DNA of 64,000 nt from Aldehydirespirator sp965220645 (lineage in GTDB: Bacteria > Actinomycetota > Acidimicrobiia > Acidimicrobiales > Aldehydirespiratoraceae). The notes beneath the pieces are model-generated. The model was not told the DNA's origin. It did no database searches and worked only from the letters and a program-made list of their open reading frames with translations. A program made the position numbers and the translations under genes. The DNA lies in contig OZ244836.1 of the NCBI GenBank assembly GCA_965220645.1, positions 2,046,001 through 2,110,000 on the forward strand, written 5' to 3'. How positions within the stretch are numbered: the stretch's first letter is position 1; each line of letters starts with the position of its first letter. Shown here piece after piece: positions 24,578-33,392 of this stretch.

Positions 24578-26937
24578 CGGCGGCCTCCTCCGGGGCCGAG
24601 AGCCCCGCTTCCGTGGATCCGACCGCGCCGTACGCGGGCTTCGAGGGCACTGTCGGCAAGATCTTCTCCACCTCCGAGCCGCATTGGCGCCCGCCGCCGA
24701 CGGCGCCACCAGGCTCGCCCAATGTGATCGTGATGATGGCCGACGACCTGGGCTACTCCGACCTGGGCTGCTACGGCTCCGAGATCGATACCCCCGAGTT
24801 GGACCGTCTCGCCGCAGAGGGCCTGCGCTACACCGACTTCCACGTCAACCCGATGTGCTCACCCACCCGGGCGTCGCTGCTCACCGGACTGAACCATCAC
24901 ATGGCCGGCATGGCTCAGGTGCCCCACAGCGACCCCGGCTTCCCGGGCTACGCCCACGAGTTGCGCGACAACGCGGTGACCGTCGCCGAGGCCTTCCGCG
25001 ACGCGGGCTGGGCCACCTTCATGATCGGCAAGTGGCACCTCACCAAGGACGCCCACCTCAGCGACGGCGCCCCCAAGGCCAGCTGGCCCCTACAGCGGGG
25101 CTTCGACCGCTTCTACGGGATCCTCGACGCCTTCACCAACTTCCACCAGCCCCACCGGCTGTGCGCCGACAACCACCACATCGACGTCGACCGCTACCCG
25201 GACGGCTACTACTTCACCGACGACCTCACCGACCACGCGCTGCGCATGGTGGACGAGTTGCGGTCATCGCACCCGAGCCGGCCGTTCTTCATGTACTTCG
25301 CCCACGGCGCGGTGCACGCCCCCCTGCAGGCCCCCGCGCAGGACATCGAGCGGTTCAGGGGCTGCTACGCGGCGGGTTGGGACGCAATGCGCGACGAGCG
25401 CTTCGAGCGCCAGCGGGAGCTGGGCGTGGTGCCGCCCGACGCGGTGCTACCGCCCCGCAACACCGAGGAGCGCCACGAGGTGGACCCCTGGGACGAGCTC
25501 GACGACCGCTCCAAGGAGCTGTTCGCCCGCTACATGGAGGTGTACGCGGGCATGGTCCACAACGTGGACCGCAACTTCGGCCGCCTCCGCCGCCACCTCG
25601 AGGCCATCGGCGAGTGGGACAACACCATCGTGCTGTTCACCAGCGACAATGGCGGCTCCCGGGAGGGCCAGTACACCGGCACCTCGGCCTACTTCCGAAC
25701 GCTGCTCACCCAGGTGTGGAACACCGAGCTGGAGCAGGTGGAAACCGACTACCAGCGCATCGACCTCCTCGGCGGGCCGCGGACGCTGGCCCACTACCCG
25801 ATGGGCTGGGCCATGGTGTCGTGCACCCCATTCCGGCTCTACAAGATCAACACCCACCGGGGCGGCCACAGCGTGCCGTTCATCGTCAACTGGCCGACAG
25901 GGTTCAGCGCCGCCGACCGTGTGCCGGCCGGGGGGATACGAAACCAGTACCAGCATGTCACCGATCTGTTCCCGACCCTGGCCGAGCTGTGCGGGGTGGA
26001 GGTGCCCGGTACCCGCCACGGCGTGCCTGTGCCCGAGCCGGCCGGGGCCAGCTTCGCGGCCACACTGGAGGACCCGTCGGCGCCGTCAACCCATCCCGAG
26101 CAGTACTACGAGATGCTCGGGCACCGCGGCTTCTACCGGGACGGCTGGTCGGTGGTCACTTGCCACCGGCCCCGCCGGCCCTTCAGCCAGGACCGTTGGG
26201 AGCTGCACAACCTGGTCGAGGATCCCACCGAGAGCCGCGATCTCGCTGCCGAGCACCCTGAGAAGTTGGACGAGATGCTGCAGGCCTGGGACCGGGCCGC
26301 GTGGGCCAATCAGGTGTACCCCCTCGACGAGGGCAACCAGGTCGCCAGGATCCTGCGCCCGCCGTGGTACCAGGATTGGGCCGCTGAGACGACGCTGAGG
26401 CCCGGCACCCCCACCTTGGAACGGTGGCGCTCCCAGCAGCTGATCTTCCAGAAGAGCTTCGACATCGATGTGGCACTGCGCTGGCAGTCGGGCCACTCCG
26501 GCGTGCTCGTGGCCCACGGCGACCAGGGCGGCGGCTACATGCTGTACGTGGAGGACGACCGGCTGCTGTTCGCCCACAACGCTTACGGCGACATGACGGT
26601 TCTGGACTGCGGGCCGCTCAGCGATGGCGCGTCCAGCGTGCGGCTGGCGATGGAGAACCCCGGCAGCCTCACCTGGAACGCCAGGGTCAGCGTAGACGGC
26701 GAGACGGCAGCCGAGGCGCCGGGCCTGGTGTCGCTGATGGCGATGGCGCCCTTCGAGGGCATCGACGTCGGCGTCGACCGCCGCTCGCCGGTGAGCTGGG
26801 ACATCTACGAGCGCCACGGCCCGTTCCCCTACACCGGGCGGCTCGAATCGGTCACCTACCGCCCCGGCGAGTTGGCCCCCGACGCCGGCCCCCTATGGCT
26901 CGACTACATCAAGGCCAACGGAACCCGCTACGAATAG
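24574..26937 (+). CDS. Arylsulfatase-type sulfatase
   Basis: 787 residues from GTG 24574. The catalytic nucleophile is C95 in CSPTR, the C-x-P-x-R site that is converted to formylglycine. Metal ligands lie in MMADDLGYSD and FTSDNGGSREGQ; further active-site motifs are GKWHLTK and the RGGHSVPFIVNWP strand. An additional beta-rich domain of about 170 residues follows the core. It releases sulfate from organic esters. No clear export signal, so it is probably cytoplasmic, and it is coupled to the amidohydrolase by a GTGA overlap. A formylglycine-generating enzyme must be encoded elsewhere. Confidence 0.92.
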   Translation: MTAASSGAESPASVDPTAPYAGFEGTVGKIFSTSEPHWRPPPTAPPGSPNVIVMMADDLGYSDLGCYGSEIDTPELDRLAAEGLRYTDFHVNPMCSPTRASLLTGLNHHMAGMAQVPHSDPGFPGYAHELRDNAVTVAEAFRDAGWATFMIGKWHLTKDAHLSDGAPKASWPLQRGFDRFYGILDAFTNFHQPHRLCADNHHIDVDRYPDGYYFTDDLTDHALRMVDELRSSHPSRPFFMYFAHGAVHAPLQAPAQDIERFRGCYAAGWDAMRDERFERQRELGVVPPDAVLPPRNTEERHEVDPWDELDDRSKELFARYMEVYAGMVHNVDRNFGRLRRHLEAIGEWDNTIVLFTSDNGGSREGQYTGTSAYFRTLLTQVWNTELEQVETDYQRIDLLGGPRTLAHYPMGWAMVSCTPFRLYKINTHRGGHSVPFIVNWPTGFSAADRVPAGGIRNQYQHVTDLFPTLAELCGVEVPGTRHGVPVPEPAGASFAATLEDPSAPSTHPEQYYEMLGHRGFYRDGWSVVTCHRPRRPFSQDRWELHNLVEDPTESRDLAAEHPEKLDEMLQAWDRAAWANQVYPLDEGNQVARILRPPWYQDWAAETTLRPGTPTLERWRSQQLIFQKSFDIDVALRWQSGHSGVLVAHGDQGGGYMLYVEDDRLLFAHNAYGDMTVLDCGPLSDGASSVRLAMENPGSLTWNARVSVDGETAAEAPGLVSLMAMAPFEGIDVGVDRRSPVSWDIYERHGPFPYTGRLESVTYRPGELAPDAGPLWLDYIKANGTRYE

Positions 26938-26968
26938 GGTGTGGCGCGCCGGGCATGCGGCATGCTCG

Positions 26969-27139
26969 CCCACATTGTGACCGATACGTCGTGACCAGGT
27001 TCAAGGGTCGTCGCAGCGCTGTCTTTTGTTGGGCGGAGTGTAGGAGTTCGTTGAGGGCTTCGGCTGGGGTTTGCCAGTTGAGGGTGTTGCGGGGTCGGGT
27101 GTTGAGGGCGAGCGCTGTGGTGGGCCAGCACCGCTCCAC
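26969..27139 (-). pseudogene. IS30-family transposase C-terminal remnant
   Basis: The minus strand encodes LNTRPRNTLNWQTPAEALNE and LLHSAQQ, the conserved end of IS30-type transposases (N-x-RPR-x-L-x-W-x-TPAEAL). Only the last 40 or so codons remain and no start or DDE core is present. It occupies most of the 340-bp gap between the sulfatase and the SulP gene; the remainder of the gap includes a CA-rich stretch (about 27190-27240). Confidence 0.75.
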
Positions 27140-27246
27140 TCAGGCCACACCAATCCCTCGGCGGTCTCACCCCCGCCGCCTACGCTGCCCACTCGACACA
27201 CCCGACACAACCGACACACCCACCGCACCCGGACTCACAAACGTGT

Positions 27247-27260
27247 CCCCTTCAAAGGGG
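27247..27260. promoter_or_regulatory. Small palindrome upstream of the SulP start
   Basis: CCCCTT-CA-AAGGGG forms a 6-bp perfect inverted repeat ending 17 bp before the ATG at 27278. It could be a regulator-binding site or a leader hairpin; nothing else in the sequence identifies its partner. Confidence 0.35.
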
Positions 27261-27277
27261 CTACAGTTCGGCGGATT

Positions 27278-28941
27278 ATGGGGCGCGCGGCACCGCGGTT
27301 GGACCCGGGTGTGCGCGGGTACGGCGGCCGAGCACTGACCGGAGACCTGTTCGGCGGAGCGATCTCAGCGGTAGTGACGCTGCCGATGGCGCTGGCGTAC
27401 GGCGTGGCGTCCGGCCTCGGAGCCATCGCTGGCCTGTACGGGGCCATCGCCCTGGGCTTGCTGTGCGCCCTGGCCGGAGGGACACCCACCATGATCTCGG
27501 GCCCCACCGCCCTGATGGCCGTCACAACGACCGTCGTGATCGCCCACCATGCGACCGACCTCACCGACGTGTTCACGATCGTTGTGATGGCGGGCCTGAT
27601 GCAGATCGCGCTGGGCGCGCTGAGGGTCGGACGATACGTGGCCTACACGCCGTACTCAGTGATCTCCGGCTTCATGACCGGCGTCGGCATCATCGTCATG
27701 GTGCTGCAGAGCCGACCCTTCGTGGGGCTGCCGGTCCTCGCGAAGGGGGGAGCCCTGAAGACGATCCTCGCCTGGCCTGAGGCGGTGGGGAACATCAACC
27801 TCAGCGCGTTGGCAGTCTCCGTCGTCACGCTTGCCGTGGCCGCAACCTGGCCGCGCCGGCTCCGAGCGTTCGTGCCCGGGATCGCGGTCGCGCCGATCAT
27901 AGGAATGTTGTTGAGCGTCCTGTGGCTCAAGGGCGTTCCGCTCGTCGGCGACGTTCCGGAGGGTCTCCCGAGCTTCTGGATGCCGAATTTCTCTCTCGAC
28001 TTCCTACTCCGCGCCATTCAGCCGGCGGCGACCATCGCGCTGATCGGCTCGATCGACGTCCTGCTGACCGCCGTCGTGGCCAGCTCTATGACCGGGCAGC
28101 AGCACAACCCCGACCGTGATCTGCTGGGTCAGGGACTCGGAAACCTGGCCGTCGGCTTCGTAGGGGGGTTGCCCGGCGGGGCCACCGTCTCCACGATTGC
28201 CAACATCCGAGCCGGGGCCCGGTCGAGGATCTCCGGAGTGGTGAGCGCGCTGATTCTGCTGGCGTTGGTCCTCGGCTTGGGCGAGCACGCTGAATCGATC
28301 CCCCACGCGGTGCTGGCCGGCCTACTCATGAAGGTCGGGTGGGACTTCATCGACTGGCGCTTCATCATCCGGATGCACCGGGTTCAGCGGGAACACCTTG
28401 CCATCATGCTGGTCACGCTCACCCTCACGGCCTTCTCCGACCTGATCACCGCCCTGGCTCTCGGCCTCATCGTCACAGCGCTGTCGAGCGCCCGGCAACT
28501 CGAACGCCTGCAGCTGGACAGCGTCGTCTCAACCCGCTGCTCGACGAATCCTTCCTCGGTGCCGACCACGGCGGAGCGGAAGCGGACCAAGACCCCTTCC
28601 GGGCACGCGTCGGCCTGGTGGCCCTCAGGGGGACGTTCACCGTTGCGTCCTCCAAGAAGCTGACGGAGACCATCGGCGCTGACATTCAGGGCCACGACAT
28701 CGTCATTCTCGACTTCTCCGACACCGTCCATGTTGACGACAGCGCCGCACTCGTTGTGGAGCACATGGTGGACACCGCCATCGAGCATGGCACTCACACC
28801 GTCGTGATGAGCCTCCAGGGTCAGCCTGCAGCCAGCCTCTTTGGGCTCGGAGCGGTGCGACTCGTGCCTGAGGACCCTTACGTCGAGAGCCTGGACGAGG
28901 CGCGAGATCTAGCGCAACGACTGCTCGCTACCCGGGCGTGA
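27278..28941 (+). pseudogene. SulP-family anion transporter with STAS domain, frameshifted
   Basis: The first frame (ATG 27278) encodes the complete SulP membrane domain: about ten helices, ISGPTALMAVTTTVVIAHH, and the GGLPGGATVSTIANIRAGAR loop. After LERLQLDSVVS (about 28531) homology moves to the -1 frame, which continues PLLDESFLGAD and then a STAS domain (GLVALRGTFTVASSKKL, VILDFSDTVHVDDSAALVVE) to the stop at 28941. The first frame itself runs on as low-complexity sequence to 28663. STAS domains regulate SulP transport of sulfate, bicarbonate or similar anions. The break is either a real indel, a sequence error, or a programmed shift; I see no classic slippery heptamer. Confidence 0.82.
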
Positions 28942-29364
28942 GGCACGGGTGGGCGCGACGGCGCAACATCCGCGCAGGAGCGCCGCGAGATCGCGCAGAG
29001 GGCGATGCGGCAGCGAGCGGACGGTCTCGGGCAACGGCTGACCGTGACTGAGCCTCACCGGGTTTCACGCAAGTGTGCCCTGGCGGCCTGAGTGCTGTTG
29101 ACGGTAGTTCGCGGCAAGGCGCTCGCTGTAGCGGATGGACAGATATTGACCAGGTTCAGGCCATGACCCCTCGGTCGGTGACAGTCCCGAGCGGATTGTG
29201 GGAGTGCAGCATTCCGCCCCATATAGCTGAGACAGCCCTTCTTGATATATTAGGTATGTCGCTGGTGTTCTAGCGTACAACCTGCTAACGTTGGTGAAGT
29301 CGTTGCCAGCCTCGGATCACAGGCTTGCCTGAAGCATCCCTCATGGAACGGAGGCGACAGCACG
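28942..29364. other. 423-bp gap with an IS3-type transposase scrap
   Basis: No intact gene. On the minus strand at 29113-29151 the sequence GQYLSIRYSERLA matches the segment that precedes the conserved GDSYDNA block of IS3-family transposases, but the following residues are lost, so it is a short decayed remnant. The right end contains GGAGGCGA, the ribosome binding site of the coiled-coil gene. Confidence 0.5.
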
Positions 29365-29946
29365 ATGGAAGCTGAGACGGTAGCGCTGCTGATCACGATC
29401 GTGGGGTCCGGGCTCGGGTCGTCGCTGGCGACCATCCGCATCCTGCTGCACCAGATGAACCAACTGGAGGTCAGGTTGACCGACCAGATCAAGGAGAACC
29501 GCGCTCAGATCAAGGAGAACCGCGTCCAGATCAAGGAGAACCGCGCTCAGATCAAGGAGAACCGCGTCCAGATCAAGGAGAACCGCGCTCAGATCAAGGA
29601 GAACCGCGCTCAGATCAACGAGAATCGCGTCGTGATCCACAAGAACGGCGTCGAGATCCACAAGAACGGCGCCCAGATCCACAAGAACGGCGCCCAGATC
29701 CACAAGAACGGCGCCCAGATCACGAAGAACCGCTCCCAACTGGAGGAACATTGCCGCCGACTCGGCGAGATGAGCGGTCAACTGAGCGATCAGCAGGGTG
29801 GGCTGCGGGACGTGCGCGAGAGCCTGGCCCGAGTGGAGGGCTTCCTGATGGCGCCCGAGGGCTTCAGGCCGAGCGGCCTCCTCCCGGCATCCGTTGACGA
29901 GCCGACCACAGGCGACTCGGCCCCCGGACAGCGCGAGGCAGGCTGA
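29365..29946 (+). CDS. Membrane-anchored heptad-repeat coiled-coil protein
   Basis: 193 residues. A hydrophobic N-terminal segment (ALLITIVGSGLGSSLATI) is followed by twelve uninterrupted 7-residue units (residues 41-124) of type QIKENRA changing to QIHKNGA, then a polar helix (LSDQQGGLRDVRESLARVEG) and a disordered tail. Ile in each unit sits at one core position of a coiled coil, with Asn one turn later, so it should form a parallel rod tethered to the membrane. The 21-bp DNA units are nearly identical. A gene of the same architecture is at 45068. Function unknown. Confidence 0.75.
   Translation: MEAETVALLITIVGSGLGSSLATIRILLHQMNQLEVRLTDQIKENRAQIKENRVQIKENRAQIKENRVQIKENRAQIKENRAQINENRVVIHKNGVEIHKNGAQIHKNGAQIHKNGAQITKNRSQLEEHCRRLGEMSGQLSDQQGGLRDVRESLARVEGFLMAPEGFRPSGLLPASVDEPTTGDSAPGQREAG
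29485..29736 (+). repeat. 12 x 21-bp tandem repeat (heptad codons)
   Basis: Each unit approximates CAGATCAAGGAGAACCGCGCT in the first half and CAGATCCACAAGAACGGCGCC in the second. Perfect period of 21 bp with no interruption, so unit number can change by slippage while keeping frame and heptad register. Confidence 0.9.
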
Positions 29947-30000
29947 GCCCGCCCACATCGGCGGGCGCGGCCGGTATTCTCAGCGTCGAGGCGTACGAGG

Positions 30001-31203
30001 ATGCACATCGGGTACACGGCTGAGCAGGAGGCGCTGCGCGACGAGCTGCGGGCCTACTACGCCGATCTGCTCACCGACGACGTGCGGGACGCGCTGGGCG
30101 CCGAGGACGGCACCGGCCCGGTCCACCGCCGGATCGTGCGCCAGATGGGCGGCGACGGATGGCTGGCGGTGGGCTGGCCCACCGAGTACGGCGGCCGGGG
30201 GTTGTCGGCGGTGGAGCAGTTCATCGTGTTCGACGAGTCCATTGCGCTTGGCGCGCCCATCCCGATGCTCACCATCAACACCGTCGGGCCGACGATCATG
30301 CAGTACGGCACCGAGGAGCAGAAGGACTTCTTCCTGCCCCGTATCGCCGGCGGCGAGCTCACGTTCTGTATCGGCTACTCCGAGCCCGACGCCGGCACCG
30401 ACCTGGCCTCGCTCACCACCCGGGCGGTGCGAGACGGTGAGACCTACGTGATCAACGGGCAGAAGACCTGGACATCGCTGGCCAAGGACGCCGACTACAT
30501 CTGGCTGGCGGCCCGCACCGACCCGGACGTGCCCAAGCACAAGGGCATCTCGCTGTTCTGCATCCCCATGGACACGCCCGGCATCAGCATCGAGCCCCTC
30601 GACCTGCTGTCGTCCCACAACATCAACCACACCTTCTTCGACGACTGCCGGGTGCCGGCGTCGACCCTGATCGGCGAGGAGAACCGGGGCTGGGGACTGA
30701 TCACCAGCCAGCTGAACCGGGAGCGGGTGACGATCTGCTCGTCGGGGATGGTCTCCAAGCGCTTCGAGGAGTGCGTGGAGTGGGCCAAGTCGGCCAAGCG
30801 GGCCGACGGCTCCTACGTGATCGACGAGCCGTGGGTGCAGCGCAACCTGGCCGAAGTGGCCGCCCGGCTGGAGTTCCTGCGTCTGGCCAACTGGAAGGTG
30901 GCCTGGACGGTGGCCAACAAGATCGACGGCATCGAGCCCGACATGGACACCATCACCGGTTTCGTGGCCGACTCCTCGGCAGTGAAGGTGTCGGGCACCG
31001 AGTTCTACGTCGACGCCTACCGCAAGCTGATGCAAGTCTACGGCCAGCGCGCCTACGTGGTGGAGGGGTCGCCGGGATACCTGACCCGCCTCGAGATGAT
31101 GTACCGCTCGACGGTGATCCTGACCTTCGGCGGCGGCACCAACGAGATGCAGCGCGACCTGATCTCGCAGTTCGGCCTCGGCTACCCCCGAGCCTCCCGC
31201 TAG
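30001..31203 (+). CDS. Acyl-CoA dehydrogenase, larger subunit of a FadE-type pair
   Basis: 400 residues. The FAD/substrate signature CIGYSEPDAGTDLASL is near residue 125 and the C-terminal FAD-binding loop GGGTNEMQRDLI is near residue 380. It belongs to the actinobacterial FadE group in which two different subunits form an alpha2beta2 enzyme that oxidises bulky side-chain acyl-CoAs, such as those from sterols. The next gene encodes the expected partner. ATG start with GAGG upstream. Substrate not determinable. Confidence 0.9.
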   Translation: MHIGYTAEQEALRDELRAYYADLLTDDVRDALGAEDGTGPVHRRIVRQMGGDGWLAVGWPTEYGGRGLSAVEQFIVFDESIALGAPIPMLTINTVGPTIMQYGTEEQKDFFLPRIAGGELTFCIGYSEPDAGTDLASLTTRAVRDGETYVINGQKTWTSLAKDADYIWLAARTDPDVPKHKGISLFCIPMDTPGISIEPLDLLSSHNINHTFFDDCRVPASTLIGEENRGWGLITSQLNRERVTICSSGMVSKRFEECVEWAKSAKRADGSYVIDEPWVQRNLAEVAARLEFLRLANWKVAWTVANKIDGIEPDMDTITGFVADSSAVKVSGTEFYVDAYRKLMQVYGQRAYVVEGSPGYLTRLEMMYRSTVILTFGGGTNEMQRDLISQFGLGYPRASR

Positions 31204-31244
31204 CCGTGCTCTGCCCGCTTTCTGCGCATTTCTTGGCAATAGAC

Positions 31245-31268
31245 GCCGCTTTCCGCAAAGAAAGCGGC
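31245..31268. repeat. Hairpin between the two acyl-CoA dehydrogenase genes
   Basis: GCCGCTTTC (31245-31253) and GAAAGCGGC (31260-31268) form a 9-bp perfect stem with a 6-nt loop, without a T-tract. A variant of the left arm (CCGCTTTCTGCGCA) lies 30 bp upstream. It may tune the ratio of the two subunits or be a fragment of a dispersed palindrome. Confidence 0.5.
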
Positions 31269-31285
31269 TGGGAGGGCTAGGACGG

Positions 31286-32440
31286 TTGGACTTCGAGTTA
31301 GGCGAGGAGGAGCAGGCCGTCCGAGACCTGACCGCGCGGGTGCTCGACGACATGTCTTCGCATGAGCGCCTCAAGGCTCTGGCCGCCGATTGCGACCACG
31401 TGGACCGCAAGGCGTGGGCCGCGCTGGCCGCGACCGGAGTGTCGGGTGCGTCGGTCCCCGAGGACCACGGCGGGCTTGGCCTCGGCTTCCTGGCCACCGC
31501 AGTTGCGCTGGAGGAGGTCGGCCGGACGGCGTCTCCGGTGCCGCTGCTGACGACCGCCGTGATGGGAGCCATGCCGATAGCTGCCTTCGGTACCGAGTCG
31601 CAGCGGGAGCGCTGGCTACCCGGAATCGCCGACGGCTCGGTGCTGGCCTGCGCGGCGCTGGCCGAGGACGGCGCCATCCCGTCCGAGCCGACCATGATGG
31701 CCCGAGCCGCGACCGCCAGCGGCGAGGCCGCGACCGCCAGCGCGGACGACGGCGGCTTCGTCCTCGACGGCACCAAGGTGCTGGTCGCGGGCGGTCTCGA
31801 CGCCGACATCGCTCTGGTGCCTGCTCGCCTTGAAGACGGGGGAGTGGGCGTGTTCATGGTGCCCACTGACGCCGGAGGCCTTGAGCGCATCCCGGTTGAG
31901 GTCACCACCGGTCGTCCAGAGGCCCGCTTCGAGCTGTCCGGCGTGCTGGTAGGGGCCGACGCCCTGCTCGGCGAGGGCACAGCCGACGGTGCGGAGATCG
32001 TCAGGTTCATCGAGCGGCACGCCAACGTCGGGCTGTGCATGATGATGGCTGGCGCGGCCCGGGCCGCCATCGAACTCGCGGCCGACTACACCAAGCAGCG
32101 CCACCAGTTCGACCGGCCCATCGCAACCTTCCAGGCCGTGACCCAGCGGGCCGGCGACTCTTACATCGATGCCGAGGCCGTCTGGCTGACCGCCTACCAG
32201 GCCGCCTGGCGCCTGTCGGCCGGCCTCCCCGCCGACCGCGAGATCGCCATCGCCAAGTACTGGGCCTGCGAGGGCGGCTTCCGGGTGGTTCACGCCGCGG
32301 TTCACGTTCACGGCGGTGTCGGCGTCGACCGCGACTACCCCCTGCACCGCCACTTCCTGGCCGCCCGCCACATGGAGCTCACCCTCGGCCACGCCGAGGA
32401 GCAACTAGCCGAACTAGGCCGCCAGATAGCCGCCCCGTAA
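31286..32440 (+). CDS. Acyl-CoA dehydrogenase, smaller-homology partner subunit
   Basis: 384 residues from TTG 31286, which has AGGACGG upstream; no better start exists. The N-terminal helical domain (FELGEEEQAVRDL) and C-terminal domain (GLCMMMAGAARAAIELAADY, HVHGGVGVDRDYPLHRHFLAAR) are typical acyl-CoA dehydrogenase, but the GYSEP-type FAD/substrate motif is replaced by CAALAEDGAIPSEP. This is the pattern of the non-catalytic partner in heterotetrameric FadE enzymes. Residues 130-160 contain an Ala/Thr-rich duplication (AATASGEAATAS). Functions with the preceding gene. Confidence 0.88.
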   Translation: MDFELGEEEQAVRDLTARVLDDMSSHERLKALAADCDHVDRKAWAALAATGVSGASVPEDHGGLGLGFLATAVALEEVGRTASPVPLLTTAVMGAMPIAAFGTESQRERWLPGIADGSVLACAALAEDGAIPSEPTMMARAATASGEAATASADDGGFVLDGTKVLVAGGLDADIALVPARLEDGGVGVFMVPTDAGGLERIPVEVTTGRPEARFELSGVLVGADALLGEGTADGAEIVRFIERHANVGLCMMMAGAARAAIELAADYTKQRHQFDRPIATFQAVTQRAGDSYIDAEAVWLTAYQAAWRLSAGLPADREIAIAKYWACEGGFRVVHAAVHVHGGVGVDRDYPLHRHFLAARHMELTLGHAEEQLAELGRQIAAP

Positions 32441-32445
32441 CGGCT

Positions 32446-33324
32446 TCAGTCGTCCAGAAGCGATCGGGCGAGGAGGGCTGCGCCTAGCAGGCCGGAGTCG
32501 TCTCCCAGCGAGGGCGCAGTCACGAACTTGTTGTCGTCCGCGGTGTAGTCGGCGTAGCCGCTGAGGTCTGCGAGGCTCTCGGCCCGGATCATCTCCGCCA
32601 TGCCCGGACGGGCACCGACGCCGCCGCCGAACACGATCCGGTCGGGCGCGAACGAGTAGGCGAGCACTCGCACCAGTTGGGCCAGGTAGGCGGCCTCGAG
32701 CTGCCAGACGTCGTCGCGCCCTCCGGATTCGGAGGGGTCGAGGCCCCAGCGCTCGGCCACGGCCGGACCGCAGGCCATCCCCTCCAGGCAGTCGCGGTGG
32801 AACGGGCAGCGGCCCGGATAGTCGTCGCCGGCGACCCGGCGCACACCGATGTGCCCCAGCTCGCTGTGGTGGCGTCCCCGCCATGGGGCCCCGTCCACTG
32901 CCACCGCCGCGCCGATTCCGGTGCCCACGGTCACGTAGGCGAGCCGCTGCGGCCTGGGCTCAGGTCCCAGCGCCTGCTCGGCCACCGCGGCCGCTTCCAC
33001 ATCGGTCTGGATGCCAGCCGGCACCCCGAGGGCCTCAGACAGCCGGCCCAGGATCGGGGCACCCGACCATCCCTGCTTGGGCGTGTCCGCGATCGACCCG
33101 TAACCGGGCGAGCCGGGATCGAGATCGACCGGCCCGAAGGAGCCAATGCCCAGCGCGGCCACCGGCTCGAACCGCCCGAAGAACTCGGCAACGGTTTCCA
33201 GCGTCGTGTCAGGGTCCGTTGTCAGCACGTAGCGGGAGTCGACGATGGTCAAGTCCGGAGACACCACCGCGGCCCGGAACTTGGTCCCGCCCGCCTCCAC
33301 CGCTGCAACGAGCTCATCCGTCAC
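32446..33324 (-). CDS. ROK-family sugar kinase (fructokinase-like)
   Basis: 292 residues. The ATP loop AAVEAGGTKFRAAVV is at residues 7-21, GTGIGAAVAVDG is the substrate/ATP hinge, and H-x-ELGH-x-GVRR with CPFHRDCLEG forms the zinc-binding ROK signature. The plan fits short fructokinases (ScrK/GmuE type) or glucokinase. It would phosphorylate a free hexose in the cytoplasm. It converges with the acyl-CoA dehydrogenase gene and is not near other sugar genes, so its substrate is open. Confidence 0.88.
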   Translation of the reverse strand: MTDELVAAVEAGGTKFRAAVVSPDLTIVDSRYVLTTDPDTTLETVAEFFGRFEPVAALGIGSFGPVDLDPGSPGYGSIADTPKQGWSGAPILGRLSEALGVPAGIQTDVEAAAVAEQALGPEPRPQRLAYVTVGTGIGAAVAVDGAPWRGRHHSELGHIGVRRVAGDDYPGRCPFHRDCLEGMACGPAVAERWGLDPSESGGRDDVWQLEAAYLAQLVRVLAYSFAPDRIVFGGGVGARPGMAEMIRAESLADLSGYADYTADDNKFVTAPSLGDDSGLLGAALLARSLLDD

Positions 33325-33392
33325 TGCTCAGTCCTCCGAATCAACGAGAAGGAGAGTATGCGGTTGCATCAGGTGCGATCGGCGACCCGGCG

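Noticed and set aside
29485..29736. Regular 21-bp repeats that could be taken for a CRISPR array
   Set aside because: There are no spacers: the units are contiguous, in frame and code for heptads. The 111-bp repeats in the RCC1-like genes are likewise coding.
31245..31268. Rho-independent terminator between the acyl-CoA dehydrogenase genes
   Set aside because: The stem is good but there is no T-rich tail, and the two subunits are expected to be made together, so I list it only as a hairpin.
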